This document shows positions 9,045 through 16,385 of a DNA stretch of 50,914 bases, one piece after another. Location: NCBI GenBank assembly GCA_016839815.1, contig JAEOTM010000043.1:1-50914 (forward strand), given 5' to 3'. This DNA comes from Candidatus Hodarchaeota archaeon (GTDB lineage: Archaea; Asgardarchaeota; Heimdallarchaeia; Hodarchaeales; Hodarchaeaceae). Numbering within the stretch: position 1 is the first letter of the stretch; each line of letters starts with the position of its first letter. Below the pieces are notes generated by a model. The model saw only the letters and a list, made by a program, of their open reading frames with translations. It ran no database searches and had not been told where the DNA came from. The translations under genes and the position numbers were made by a program.

Positions 9045-9698
9045 TTACAGTTTATTTAGTAACAAGTCATTAATATATTGCCCTCTGAGGCTCATAGATT
9101 TCATTCCACCACCATGTTTGAACTGCTGATCTTCACTTGACACATCTAACTCGTCTTTTAGACGATTCATGATTGTTTCTTTTTGAATTATATCAGAATA
9201 CATTGTCGATAACACGAACTTAACATCCTCGAACTGATTATTTTCTATATAATCGAAAAGCCAGTTTGTAGCTCCTGAAGCTTTCCAGAATTTACCAATC
9301 GTTGTTCCAGACGGTAATTTGGTGACTTGTTTTATTTCGTAATTTCGTATGGGTTCATTAAAACGAATTAAGCCATAATACGCTGATAGAATAATACAAT
9401 CAAAATCATCGTTTTTTAGTAATGAAGTCCATGCTCCTTCAGTTACTTTTGAAAAAGTTCTTCCCTTATATCTTGAATAGGCTGGAAGGAAATCCTTATC
9501 ATCAGTTGGTTTAAGATTGAAGTGTGTGTCAGGCCCCTCAGAAAAACCGAACTCTTTTAGAAGACTACTTCTCGCATGAAGAAGTTCTTGCTGATTTTTT
9601 TCACTTATCGAGTTAGAAAATGTTTTACTTGGCTTCTTAAAAATAAGATTCTCTTTCCTTTTACTCTTGGACGAAGCAGTGACAATTAAAGTTCTCAT
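9045..9698 (-). CDS. YaaA/UPF0246-like protein
   Basis: 217 residues, shorter than the 257 of E. coli YaaA. The middle has the family order of motifs: AYSRYKGRTF (cf. the family's Y.G.VY), then CIILSAYYGLIRFNEPIRNYEI (cf. [21 protein letters not shown]), then a Lys and FW (cf. LYEFW). The N-terminus RTLIVTASSKSKR fits the opening strand. E. coli YaaA lowers intracellular iron and DNA damage under peroxide stress; relatives include DNA-glycosylase-like folds. The usual PYRLEM is changed to NYEIKQ, so this is a divergent member and its activity is uncertain. Confidence 0.6.
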   Translation of the reverse strand: MRTLIVTASSKSKRKENLIFKKPSKTFSNSISEKNQQELLHARSSLLKEFGFSEGPDTHFNLKPTDDKDFLPAYSRYKGRTFSKVTEGAWTSLLKNDDFDCIILSAYYGLIRFNEPIRNYEIKQVTKLPSGTTIGKFWKASGATNWLFDYIENNQFEDVKFVLSTMYSDIIQKETIMNRLKDELDVSSEDQQFKHGGGMKSMSLRGQYINDLLLNKL

Positions 9699-9798
9699 GT
9701 TTGGAAAATTTCATTTAATTTTAAAAATTCTAGTTTGTGTTTTCCAATATCATATTCTTCCTTTATGTACTACTAGTGTTTCTATAATAGGATTTATG

Positions 9799-10272
9799 CT
9801 ATAATTTCGTACCTTCTTTCTCAGCTCTAATAAAATAGTCGTAAATCGCACTAATTGTCTGTTTATCGTTTGTCATTATTCCTGCTTCAAAATTGTGATT
9901 TTCTGAATGAAAGGTTCCGTTCATTGAATGAACAATAGCCATTTCTTCAATTAGCCATATTTTAGCATGGATTTTATTGTCAATGAAAACTTGAATGTTC
10001 TTTTTTAGTTTTAATTCCTCTAAAGTTGGATCAGCTAAGGTTTTTATACTTGGTAAGTATCCTTTTTTGTCCCTAGTAAACATTTTCACCTTTATATGGT
10101 TTGGAATATTGAGAATCGAAGTTAAGAGTTGTCCCCGTCCAATAAAGGGTACCATTATGTAAACTGACTTTTTTGCGTAAGTAGGAAGTAGCATCAAAGC
10201 GGTTCTCAATTCATGGCCTTCTAAAAACTTCACAGATTCTCCTTCACCCATATTTGATTGTTCTATACTCAT
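9799..10272 (-). CDS. Small phospholipase D-like domain protein
   Basis: About 157 residues from MSIEQ (10272); an upstream ATG at 10320 adds 16 hydrophobic residues, and MGEGES at 10248 is a third choice. The C-terminal half carries a single HKD-like motif, IHAKIWLIEE, followed by NGTFHSENHNFEAGI. That matches HxK(x4)D with Asp replaced by Glu and GSxN weakened to GTxxSEN. A PLD enzyme needs two HKD motifs, so this protein would act as a dimer if active. PLD-fold proteins include nucleases and phospholipases; lack of a signal peptide favours the cytosol. I cannot choose between the activities. Confidence 0.65.
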   Translation of the reverse strand: MSIEQSNMGEGESVKFLEGHELRTALMLLPTYAKKSVYIMVPFIGRGQLLTSILNIPNHIKVKMFTRDKKGYLPSIKTLADPTLEELKLKKNIQVFIDNKIHAKIWLIEEMAIVHSMNGTFHSENHNFEAGIMTNDKQTISAIYDYFIRAEKEGTKL

Positions 10273-10497
10273 GTAACACACCAAGAAGGGAATAATAATC
10301 CTAATCTTTTTGAGATACAATCTTTGGAATCAGACCTGTGTTTTCCATGATTGGAAAAGATCTTCACAGATGGTTCAGAAACGTGAATTCATATAAAGAT
10401 GTAAGAGCAATGTTGAATATTACTCTTTCTCTCCCTGAAGAAATATATCAGAATCCTCTTTCGAGCAGGGAACATTCTAGAAGTCGATATTTGAGAT

Positions 10498-10532
10498 AAA
10501 AAAAAAGAAGGAGGATGTGAATTACTCCTCCT
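10498..10532 (-). terminator. Intrinsic-type terminator after the small membrane protein gene
   Basis: Read on the minus strand, AGGAGGA and TCCTCCT form a perfect 7-bp stem around a ten-base loop, followed by TTC and then nine T (10506-10498). The stem begins inside the stop codon region of the gene ending at 10531. Confidence 0.7.
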
Positions 10533-10920
10533 AAAATTCTTCAAGATAATAGCAATAACCGAAACCAATAAGAAAACCAATTAGCATAAGAGGCGATGTT
10601 ATAGCAAAGAGAGGATATTCAACTTCTCCTAGTAAGCTCCAAAATGCTCCTAGAATTCCGAAAACTAACCAGACTATTTCCATCTGCACAATAATCTTTA
10701 CTTTGTCCCAACTAGTTGTTAAATAGCCAAGAAGTGAGCTGGTTGCAATTCCAATAAATGCAGCTCCAAGTACACGGACGACATAGAGATCTTCGACTGG
10801 CCATTCAAAAAATTCCAATAAGGCTTCTGGAACGAAAAAATACCCTAGCCCAAAGGCTATTGCGACTATAAAGTGAATTAAAAATACATATTTTAAAATT
10901 TTAGAATATTCTTTATCCAT
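10531..10920 (-). CDS. Four-helix membrane protein, unknown function
   Basis: 129 residues from the ATG at 10920. This start is preferred over the one 14 codons upstream (10962) because GGAGG lies eight bases ahead of it. Four hydrophobic segments (about 10-32, 45-67, 75-97 and 100-122) cover most of the chain, and there are no catalytic motifs. It resembles the general pattern of small DoxX or DUF4345-like four-helix proteins, but I cannot assign it. A clear terminator follows. Confidence 0.7.
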   Translation of the reverse strand: MDKEYSKILKYVFLIHFIVAIAFGLGYFFVPEALLEFFEWPVEDLYVVRVLGAAFIGIATSSLLGYLTTSWDKVKIIVQMEIVWLVFGILGAFWSLLGEVEYPLFAITSPLMLIGFLIGFGYCYYLEEF

Positions 10921-11200
10921 TTGATCAACCTCCAAACATGGGATGTTGTCTGAAACAGACACTCCATTTCTAGGGCCATTTACCTATAAATACTTGTCCC
11001 ACAGTTTCTGGTTAAATGCCTTTAACCGTAAAGGTGTTTTTTCTCTTTATGAGACGTGTATCGATAATTCTTGGTCATGATTTCACGAGAAAAGGTTAGT
11101 AAAGGAGTAACTTATGGATATCCTTTGAGAAAAGTCAATAGGAATTGTTATTTAGTGTCTAGTCGAATCTTTATGTTCTCAAATTTGTTTCTTGATTTAT

Positions 11201-11347
11201 TTATTTCTTCACTAAATAGCCGTGATGTTTTTCAGTTTTTGTACTGTGCATACAATTTACAATTTCCCATCCTTGCTCAAGATGTTCAACCATTGCTTCT
11301 TCAAATTTCCCTTTCTTTCTTTCTTCAATTACTTTAAATTCGGTCAT
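11201..11347 (-). CDS. DUF1737-like small protein (48 residues)
   Basis: The frame begins MTEFKVIEERKKGKFEEAM and ends HHGYLVKK. A strand, a helix with EHLEQGWEIVN and a closing strand with GYLVKK fit the small DUF1737-type fold (cf. EYLxxGWxPxG). The GATGATGATT just ahead of the ATG at 11347 is a weak ribosome site, and a TATA-like AAATTTAAA lies about 55-65 bases upstream on this strand. The opposite-strand frames over this gene are low-complexity shadows. Function of the family is unknown. Confidence 0.7.
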   Translation of the reverse strand: MTEFKVIEERKKGKFEEAMVEHLEQGWEIVNCMHSTKTEKHHGYLVKK

Positions 11348-11548
11348 CTAATCATCATCTCTATAGGTAGAATACTTGTACTTCCGCAACCTCCAAGGAT
11401 GCATTTAAATTTTTTATCCTAAATCAAAAATATTTCAAGAGAGGTTAATTTTTCTCATTAAGGACACTGAAGAATCAGGGTTAAATTTCAAACTATAAGG
11501 GGGATATTCTAATCCTTGTATATTCTGATATTGTACTCGTTTAATCGT

Positions 11549-11692
11549 TCAGAATTTCCTCCGCTTTAAGACTAAGATTGGAACAGCTATTAGCAAACAT
11601 ATAGCAGGTATAGGAGTAATTCTAACTCCTGGATCATCTGACGAACTAGAATCATCTGATTGAGTGGACTCTTCGGATTGACTTGATTCGTC
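11549..11692 (-). pseudogene. Truncated C-terminal tail of a surface protein (minus strand)
   Basis: An open frame of about 48 codons with no start. It reads a Ser/Asp/Glu/Gln-rich linker (DESSQSEESTQSDDSSSSDD), then PGVRITPIPAICLLIAVPI and a basic end (LKRRKF, stop at 11549). That is the usual layout of an archaeal surface protein's C-terminal anchor: acidic or Ser-rich stalk, PG, one helix, basic tail. Everything N-terminal is missing: the frame breaks near 11692, where a second tail begins on the other strand. Confidence 0.7.
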
Positions 11693-11877
11693 TACAATTC
11701 ACTTTGCCAGAGGCTGGGACTTGGTGGTTTGTTCTCAATAATAGAGGTTCACTAGTAACCCCAAAAACAGTTACAATCTCAATTACTGTGGCTTCCAGCG
11801 CTCCTGGATTTGAGTTGACTTTGCTCCCCTTACTGATTGTAACAATAGTTTTTTACAGAAAGAAACGAAGAAATTAG
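11692..11877 (+). pseudogene. Truncated C-terminal tail of a second surface protein (plus strand)
   Basis: The frame opens with LQFTLPEAGTWWFVLNN, the end of a beta-sandwich domain, runs through a Thr/Val-rich strand, and finishes with APGFELTLLPLLIVTIVFYRKKRRN. This is a PGF-type sorting/anchor tail: PGFE, hydrophobic helix, basic end. There is no ATG and no N-terminal part; a TTG at 11683 could in theory start it but lies over the junction with the minus-strand tail. It is the 3' end of a once larger gene. Confidence 0.7.
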
Positions 11878-11992
11878 TTTTCTCTTCCTTGTAACAACAA
11901 ATTAAATTACTAGAAGGGAAAAAGATAGAGCAGTTAACATCACAATAAGTATTACAAGGATCATGAGGAAGAGAGTCGTGGAGTAATTTCTG

Positions 11993-12011
11993 GGTTCAAT
12001 CTCATTGAACC
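11993..12011. repeat. Perfect inverted repeat ahead of the ars promoter
   Basis: GGTTCAAT and ATTGAACC are separated by CTC, giving an 8-bp perfect stem. It lies 19 bases before the arsM operator and is followed by a T-rich stretch (TTATTACTTCTT). It may end transcription from the left or be a second regulatory site. Confidence 0.45.
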
Positions 12012-12029
12012 TTATTACTTCTTGATATC

Positions 12030-12069
12030 ATATATACCAAAAATAATATATACCAAAAAGGGTATATAT
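12030..12069 (+). promoter_or_regulatory. Putative ArsR operator overlapping the arsM promoter
   Basis: ATATATACC occurs at 12030-12038 and again at 12046-12054 (16-base spacing, each followed by AAAAA), and its exact reverse complement GGTATATAT is at 12061-12069. The second and third copies form a perfect 9-bp inverted repeat with a six-base spacer. The repeats contain the only good TATA boxes ahead of the arsM ATG at 12085, so a bound dimer would block the basal transcription factors. The linked arsR gene makes ArsR the natural candidate binder. Confidence 0.7.
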
Positions 12070-12084
12070 TTCTAATGAGTAAAA

Positions 12085-12828
12085 ATGGAAATTCAAGAAG
12101 AAACAATACAGAAATCATATTCTAATGCTTTGAAACAAAGAAAGTCTAGCACCCCGTCGTCATGTTGTTCACCACAGACTCAATCCCAGAGTTGTTGTCC
12201 TTCTTCAACAGTGTTAGAAGCGGGAGAACCTGTTTCATTCGGATGTATATATCTAAAACCGATTCTTAGGGATTATCTTGAGGAAGGAATGACGGTTATT
12301 GATTTAGGATCAGGTGCGGGTCATGATCTCATGACCGCAGCAGATTTAGTAGGACCTACTGGTAAAGCTGTTGGTGTCGATTTTACTGATGATATGATTC
12401 AAGAAGCAACAGAGAATGCCCAAAAAAATAATTTGACTAATGTTACCTTAGTGAAAGCGAATATTAAAGACATTCCTCTTCCTGATAACAGTGCAGATGT
12501 AGTTATTAGTAATTGTGTAATCAATCTTGCCTTAGATAAATCTCAGGTATTCAATGAGGTGTTCAGACTATTAAAACCTGGTGGGATTATGATAGATGCA
12601 GATGTCATTGCGACTCAACCTTTAAGTCGTGAAATTAAAGAAGATTCTGACCTGTGGTGTAGTTGTGTTGGTGGGGCACTTACTAAGACTGAACATGAAG
12701 AAATATTACATGAAATAGGATTCACAAATATTTCTGTTAAACTTGGGAATAAAGATTCCGTACAGTTTGATGTGCCAGAATTGGCCATCGAATCTGGGAT
12801 AATTTTTGCTTCAAAACCAATCGCGTGA
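12085..12828 (+). CDS. arsM: Arsenite methyltransferase ArsM
   Basis: 247 residues. It carries the SAM motif DLGSGAGHD (73-81) and the methyltransferase late motif LLKPGGIMI. The As(III)-binding Cys positions of ArsM are matched by C54 (SFGC), C144 (SNCVINL) and C194 (in CSCVGGAL, with an extra C192). The N-terminus has two Cys pairs (27-28 and 37-38), common in arsenic-binding proteins. The enzyme converts arsenite stepwise to methylated, volatile arsenicals in the cytosol. It is the first gene of an operon with arsR, which overlaps its stop codon, and it is probably controlled through the repeats just upstream. Confidence 0.93.
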   Translation: MEIQEETIQKSYSNALKQRKSSTPSSCCSPQTQSQSCCPSSTVLEAGEPVSFGCIYLKPILRDYLEEGMTVIDLGSGAGHDLMTAADLVGPTGKAVGVDFTDDMIQEATENAQKNNLTNVTLVKANIKDIPLPDNSADVVISNCVINLALDKSQVFNEVFRLLKPGGIMIDADVIATQPLSREIKEDSDLWCSCVGGALTKTEHEEILHEIGFTNISVKLGNKDSVQFDVPELAIESGIIFASKPIA

Positions 12829-13241
12829 TTAGAATGCAATATTCTTGCTGTGATCTAACCTCGAAGGAAATAGATAAACTCGCCAACTCTGAGCTTCCCG
12901 ATGTCGATGGGATTCGCGTTTTAAAAACTATTGCTCACCCCTTGCGATTAAAAATTCTACGCTTGCTCTTAAATCAGCAAGAATTATGTACTTGTGATCT
13001 AACTTCGGTGTTTAATGAACAACAACCAATTATCACCAAACAGTTAGCCAAGCTAAAGACAGAAGGTTTGATAATTGGTCGAAAGATAACTTTTAACAAA
13101 GACGGTATGATAACCTCAAAATCAAATGGTAAATGGACTGCTTATCGGATCAATCCCGATAAGTTTGAAATTCTTAACCATTTCCTTTCCCCGTTTATTT
13201 CTTCTCCACGAGAGAGAGAAGAAGGTGAATACAACTGCTAA
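12825..13241 (+). CDS. arsR: ArsR-family metalloregulator
   Basis: 138 residues from GTG at 12825, which overlaps the arsM stop as GTGA; an ATG three codons on (12834) is the alternative. The winged helix spans about 30-115. The helix reads ELCTCDL (53-59), the classic As(III)-sensing CxC of ArsR, followed by the recognition helix around QPIITKQLAKLK and a wing. A further Cys pair lies at residues 8-9 and may supply a third ligand. It should bind its operator without metal and release it when arsenite binds the Cys. The overlap with arsM suggests coupled translation. Confidence 0.92.
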   Translation: MIRMQYSCCDLTSKEIDKLANSELPDVDGIRVLKTIAHPLRLKILRLLLNQQELCTCDLTSVFNEQQPIITKQLAKLKTEGLIIGRKITFNKDGMITSKSNGKWTAYRINPDKFEILNHFLSPFISSPREREEGEYNC

Positions 13242-13314
13242 ACCAAGTATGATATATATCTACAACTCCTACTTCAAAGTGATCTGATTTTATTTAATAT
13301 TCACGTGAATTATA

Positions 13315-14094
13315 ATGCCGATCAATTTTCACAATGTAGAAAATCGATTCTCATATTCAAACCGACAGGTTGACCCAGAATGGATTAAAAACATCTTAGC
13401 GATAGCAAATCCGCAGGGAAAACAAGTGCTAGACATCGGGTGTGGAGGAGGTCTTTATACAAGAGTATGGGCCCAGCTTGGGGCATCTAATGTTCTAGGA
13501 ATCGATTTCTCAGAGGTTATGATTCAAACCGCAAGAGATTTATCCGCGAATATTCCTAATATTTCTTTTTCTGTTGGAGATGCGACTTTGACGGGTTTAG
13601 ATGACAAATTAGCAGATATCATCTTTGAACGTGCTCTTATTCACCACGTTTCGGATATTTCAAGTTGTTTGAATGAAGCATTTAGATTACTAAAAACGGG
13701 TGGGATTTATATTGTTCAAGACCGGACTCCTGACGATATTGTTCCTCCTGCATCAGAAGAGCATATAAGAGGGTATTTTTTCGAAAAATTCCCCCATCTT
13801 TTAGAGTTTGAACATAAACGTCGTCCACATCTAAATAAAGTCAAGGAAGAACTGATTAAATCTGGTTTCAGTGATATTAGGACTTTTTCTTTTTGGGAAA
13901 CAAGGAAAATTTATCCGAGTATGGCAGATCTGACTACTGATTTACGTGAGCGAAAGGGTAGGTCAATTCTTCATGAGATTAATGATATTCAATTAGAAAA
14001 TTTGATCACATACATTTCCTCAAGTATTCGTTCCAAAGAAACAATCATCGAGAAAGATCGTTGGACAATATGGACTGCACTTAAGAGTCCATAA
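13315..14094 (+). CDS. Class I SAM-dependent methyltransferase
   Basis: 259 residues. SAM motif LDIGCGGG lies at about 40-47, then GIDFSEVMIQTAR, GDATLTGLDDKLADIIFERALIHHV (motif IV region) and RLLKTGGIYIVQD. The C-terminal third holds a helical cap. It is a small-molecule or unassigned methyltransferase of the UbiE/SmtA-like type. Although next to the arsenic genes, it has no Cys set like ArsM, and a separate TATA-like ATATATATC lies in the 73-base gap (about 13249-13260), so it is probably transcribed on its own. Confidence 0.88.
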   Translation: MPINFHNVENRFSYSNRQVDPEWIKNILAIANPQGKQVLDIGCGGGLYTRVWAQLGASNVLGIDFSEVMIQTARDLSANIPNISFSVGDATLTGLDDKLADIIFERALIHHVSDISSCLNEAFRLLKTGGIYIVQDRTPDDIVPPASEEHIRGYFFEKFPHLLEFEHKRRPHLNKVKEELIKSGFSDIRTFSFWETRKIYPSMADLTTDLRERKGRSILHEINDIQLENLITYISSSIRSKETIIEKDRWTIWTALKSP

Positions 14095-14147
14095 TCAGTA
14101 AATAACAACGACAATTACTTATAGGATTACGATTCAAATACCAAATC

Positions 14148-14852
14148 ATGAATCCAACTGAGTTGGAACCATGGATAGAAAAACAAGTTCCAATGAAGTT
14201 GGTCGATCAGTTTAGAAATTTTCGTAAAGAACAATTAGTATTACAAAAACGCGTGATTCTTAAGGACCATCCTTCTTTAACAAAGATTACCCACGTTGCG
14301 GGATGTGATGTTTCATATTTTTCTTCTGGGGAGGCTTGTGCTGGAATAGTAGTTTTAGAAATCCCTAGTCTCAAGCTTGTAGAATATAGATTTCATTGTT
14401 ATTCACCTAAGATTGACTATATTCCCACATTTCTCGCTTTTAGAGAGGTTTCGGGGCTTGTTAAAGCCTATCAAAAATTGTTTAATAAGCCAGATCTTAT
14501 TGTGGTTGATGGAAATGGGATTCTTCACCCACATAAGGTAGGACTTGCCTCTCATCTTGGAGTTCTTTTGAATAAACCGACTATCGGGATTGCTAAGCGT
14601 CTTCTCCTAGGACATTTTGATGAGGAAATTCTAGTTAGAAATAGGAGTGCTCCAGTGATGTATAACAACCAAGAGCTCGGAACAGCAATAGTTACTGATC
14701 TCAATTCTAAACCAATTTTTATTTCACCTGGTCATCTCATCTCTATTCAAACAGCGACCTCCCTTATCTTACGTTATATATGTCAACGGTTACCTGAACC
14801 CATCAGATTAGCAGATAAATTAACTCGAGATACTGTGAAGGATTTAGAATAA
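14148..14852 (+). CDS. nfi: Endonuclease V
   Basis: 234 residues, the normal length. Catalytic residues are all present: D54 in AGCDVSY, E100 in LAFREV, D121 in VVDGNGILHPHKVGLASHLGV and K150 in GIAKRLL. The wedge motif, usually PYIPG, reads DYIPT. Endonuclease V cuts DNA (or RNA in some groups) one phosphate 3' to deoxyinosine, starting repair of deaminated adenine. The ATG at 14148 gives the full N-terminus. A stretch similar to the last 30 bases of this gene recurs at about 16014-16043. Confidence 0.95.
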   Translation: MNPTELEPWIEKQVPMKLVDQFRNFRKEQLVLQKRVILKDHPSLTKITHVAGCDVSYFSSGEACAGIVVLEIPSLKLVEYRFHCYSPKIDYIPTFLAFREVSGLVKAYQKLFNKPDLIVVDGNGILHPHKVGLASHLGVLLNKPTIGIAKRLLLGHFDEEILVRNRSAPVMYNNQELGTAIVTDLNSKPIFISPGHLISIQTATSLILRYICQRLPEPIRLADKLTRDTVKDLE

Positions 14853-15007
14853 AACTTTCCTAAAGAAATTAACTACTCATTTCAATTCCCAATAATTTCC
14901 TTTTTTGCTAGATACATTTACGGTATTCCGAACAATAACAACTTATAGTGTGAGTATTTCTGTTTGATTATTCAGAAAAAATAACAATAGTTAAGAAGGA
15001 AAAAATC

Positions 15008-15352
15008 ATGGAAGATGTAGGAATTGAAATTCCCGTTCTAGATTTAGAAAAAGGGATAGAATTTTATGAGACTGTCTTCGGATGGACATTTGATCGTGAA
15101 AGAATGCCTAATCAAGGATGGGCTAATATCAATGGTTCAATTGGAATAAGTATTTTTCAAACAGAAAAAATCCGACCCAAAGGACTAAATATCGGGTTCC
15201 GAGTAGCAAATATTGACGAAACTCTGAAGAAAGTAATCTCAAAAGATGGGAAAGTTATCAAAGATAAGTTTCATTATGATAATTTTGGTAATGTGGCCAT
15301 TTTTCAGGATTGCTTTGGGACTGAACTCAGTCTTACCTCAAAATCCGCTTAG
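15008..15352 (+). CDS. VOC family (glyoxalase/bleomycin-resistance fold) protein
   Basis: 114 residues: a single VOC module of two beta-alpha-beta-beta-beta units. It opens with EIPVLDLEKGIEFYETVFGW, typical for the family, and closes with NVAIFQDCFGTELSL, where the Glu fits a metal-ligand position. AGAAGGAAA lies just ahead of the ATG. VOC proteins are metal enzymes or binding proteins with many substrates; none can be named here. Confidence 0.85.
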   Translation: MEDVGIEIPVLDLEKGIEFYETVFGWTFDRERMPNQGWANINGSIGISIFQTEKIRPKGLNIGFRVANIDETLKKVISKDGKVIKDKFHYDNFGNVAIFQDCFGTELSLTSKSA

Positions 15353-15389
15353 AAGTAATTTCTAAGCCAAATTTTCTTTTTTATCCAAA

Positions 15390-15421
15390 TAGTGGTTGGG
15401 ATTTTAAAAAAACTACCACTA
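15390..15421. terminator. Possible hairpin between convergent genes
   Basis: TAGTGGT and ACCACTA (7 bp, perfect) flank an 18-base AT-rich loop between the VOC gene and the convergent zinc-binding gene. No T-run follows closely. Weak assignment. Confidence 0.3.
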
Positions 15422-15517
15422 ATTGACATTATTTCTTCTTTCTGTCTTTCAAACTAATGTGTATTACTTGAAAAAAAGGGGAAAGTTAAGAATATCCGTA
15501 GATAATCTTTCTGCGTT

Positions 15518-15679
15518 TTAATAAGACCTTCGTGGTCTTCGTTTTCTATAACATTCTTGGCAGTAGACGGGTCTTGTTCCATCAGGTTTGAAAGGAACTT
15601 CCGTTTCTACTCCACAGTCAGCACAGGTTACTTTGTGCATTTCTCGTGGTCCACGATTGTATGAATTTCCAAAACTCAT
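15518..15679 (-). CDS. Small zinc-binding protein, CxxC...CxxC (53 residues)
   Basis: The frame starts MSFGNSYNRGPREMHK and continues with CADCGVETEVPFKP, RPVYCQECYRKRRPRR and SY. Cys pairs at 19/22 and 40/43 make a treble-clef or zinc-ribbon site, and the basic tail suggests nucleic-acid binding. Proteins of the same layout (VxCADCGxExxVPFxPxxxRPVYCxxCxxxRRPRR) are common in archaea and in small bacteria as stand-alone genes. Their role is not settled. No other frame in this stretch is supported. Confidence 0.8.
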   Translation of the reverse strand: MSFGNSYNRGPREMHKVTCADCGVETEVPFKPDGTRPVYCQECYRKRRPRRSY

Positions 15680-16013
15680 AATATTCACATAGATTTTTGT
15701 GTTTAGTTTTCATACAGAAGAACGAGAAATCTCTGCTGGTGCTCCCAATAATAAAATTCCAACGTTTAAAATGGATAGATATCAAAGATAAAGGTAAAAA
15801 TTATACGATTGTAAAACTAGCCTATAAAATCAAATTCTAAGTAAATGAAAACCAAATTAACCAGCAAAATGAGCTCCTTATAAGAATATGGCTGAAGTTA
15901 TGCAATTTTTCCTTCTAATTGGATTTATTCTTAATTAAAACAGAAGGTTTGTTGAAGAAAACCGATATTTCAATGGATTAAATTGACAACAAGGAATACT
16001 TTGTTATTTTTGT

Positions 16014-16043
16014 TTACTCGAGACACTGTGAAAGGTTTGGAGT
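16014..16043 (+). pseudogene. Short remnant resembling the 3' end of nfi
   Basis: This stretch reads TRDTVKGLE then TGA, against TRDTVKDLE then TAA at the end of the endonuclease V gene 1.2 kb upstream; the DNA is alike at about 24 of 30 positions. Sequence further upstream does not match, so at most a fragment remains. Confidence 0.3.
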
Positions 16044-16209
16044 GATTAGTCTTTATTCAAAATGGAGATTTTGCTAGTATCCACACTTGTTTCTCATTTG
16101 TGTACTACTGTTAGAACACCTTTACTACAACTGTATTAACGTAAAAGGAGTGGTGGAGTTTAATACTGTCTTGAGGTTCTTAATATCCTCTGTATTATTG
16201 AGAATGAAC

Positions 16210-16371
16210 CTAGATTTTGTCAGATTTGGAATAATGAGCTATAAGTACTATTACAATCAAAAGAGGAAGGATTTCTATCCAAGGAGAAAAATTAGCAGGT
16301 CTATTAAGGAAATATTCATCGAGAATTGAATCTGAGATCTGATAAATATACTCCCATTTTTGATCCCCATT
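16210..16371 (-). pseudogene. Possible remnant of a membrane-anchored protein tail
   Basis: An open frame of 53 codons without a start, immediately after the stop of the gene at 16386-17243. It reads WEYIYQISDSILDEYF, then PWIEILPLLIVIVLIAHY and a charged end. The layout (soluble part, Pro, hydrophobic helix, charged end) suggests a C-terminal anchor fragment. Low confidence. Confidence 0.25.
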
Positions 16372-16385
16372 CCACTAGTACTTCC

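Larger units (their letters stand above)
15680..16385. other. 706-base eroded region
   Basis: No gene here has solid support. It contains a copy-like stretch of the nfi 3' end (about 16014-16043), a plus-strand 80-codon frame at 16087-16329 without family likeness or ribosome site, and a minus-strand frame (16210-16371) that looks like a membrane tail. Together they suggest decayed genes. Confidence 0.4.

Noticed and set aside
10389..10580. 63-codon minus-strand frame
   Set aside because: It overlaps the 3' end of the membrane protein gene in another frame and contains its terminator.
11071..11422. Two plus-strand frames rich in Phe and Leu
   Set aside because: They overlap the minus-strand DUF1737-like gene and have low-complexity composition without ribosome sites.
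12030..12069. CRISPR-like or tandem repeat array
   Set aside because: Only three copies, one inverted, at the exact promoter position of arsM; an operator explains them better.
14148..14852. Restriction or mobile-element nuclease
   Set aside because: Motifs match endonuclease V throughout, including all catalytic residues; no mobile element surrounds it.
16087..16329. 80-codon plus-strand frame
   Set aside because: No recognisable family or ribosome site, unusual composition, and it overlaps a remnant on the other strand.
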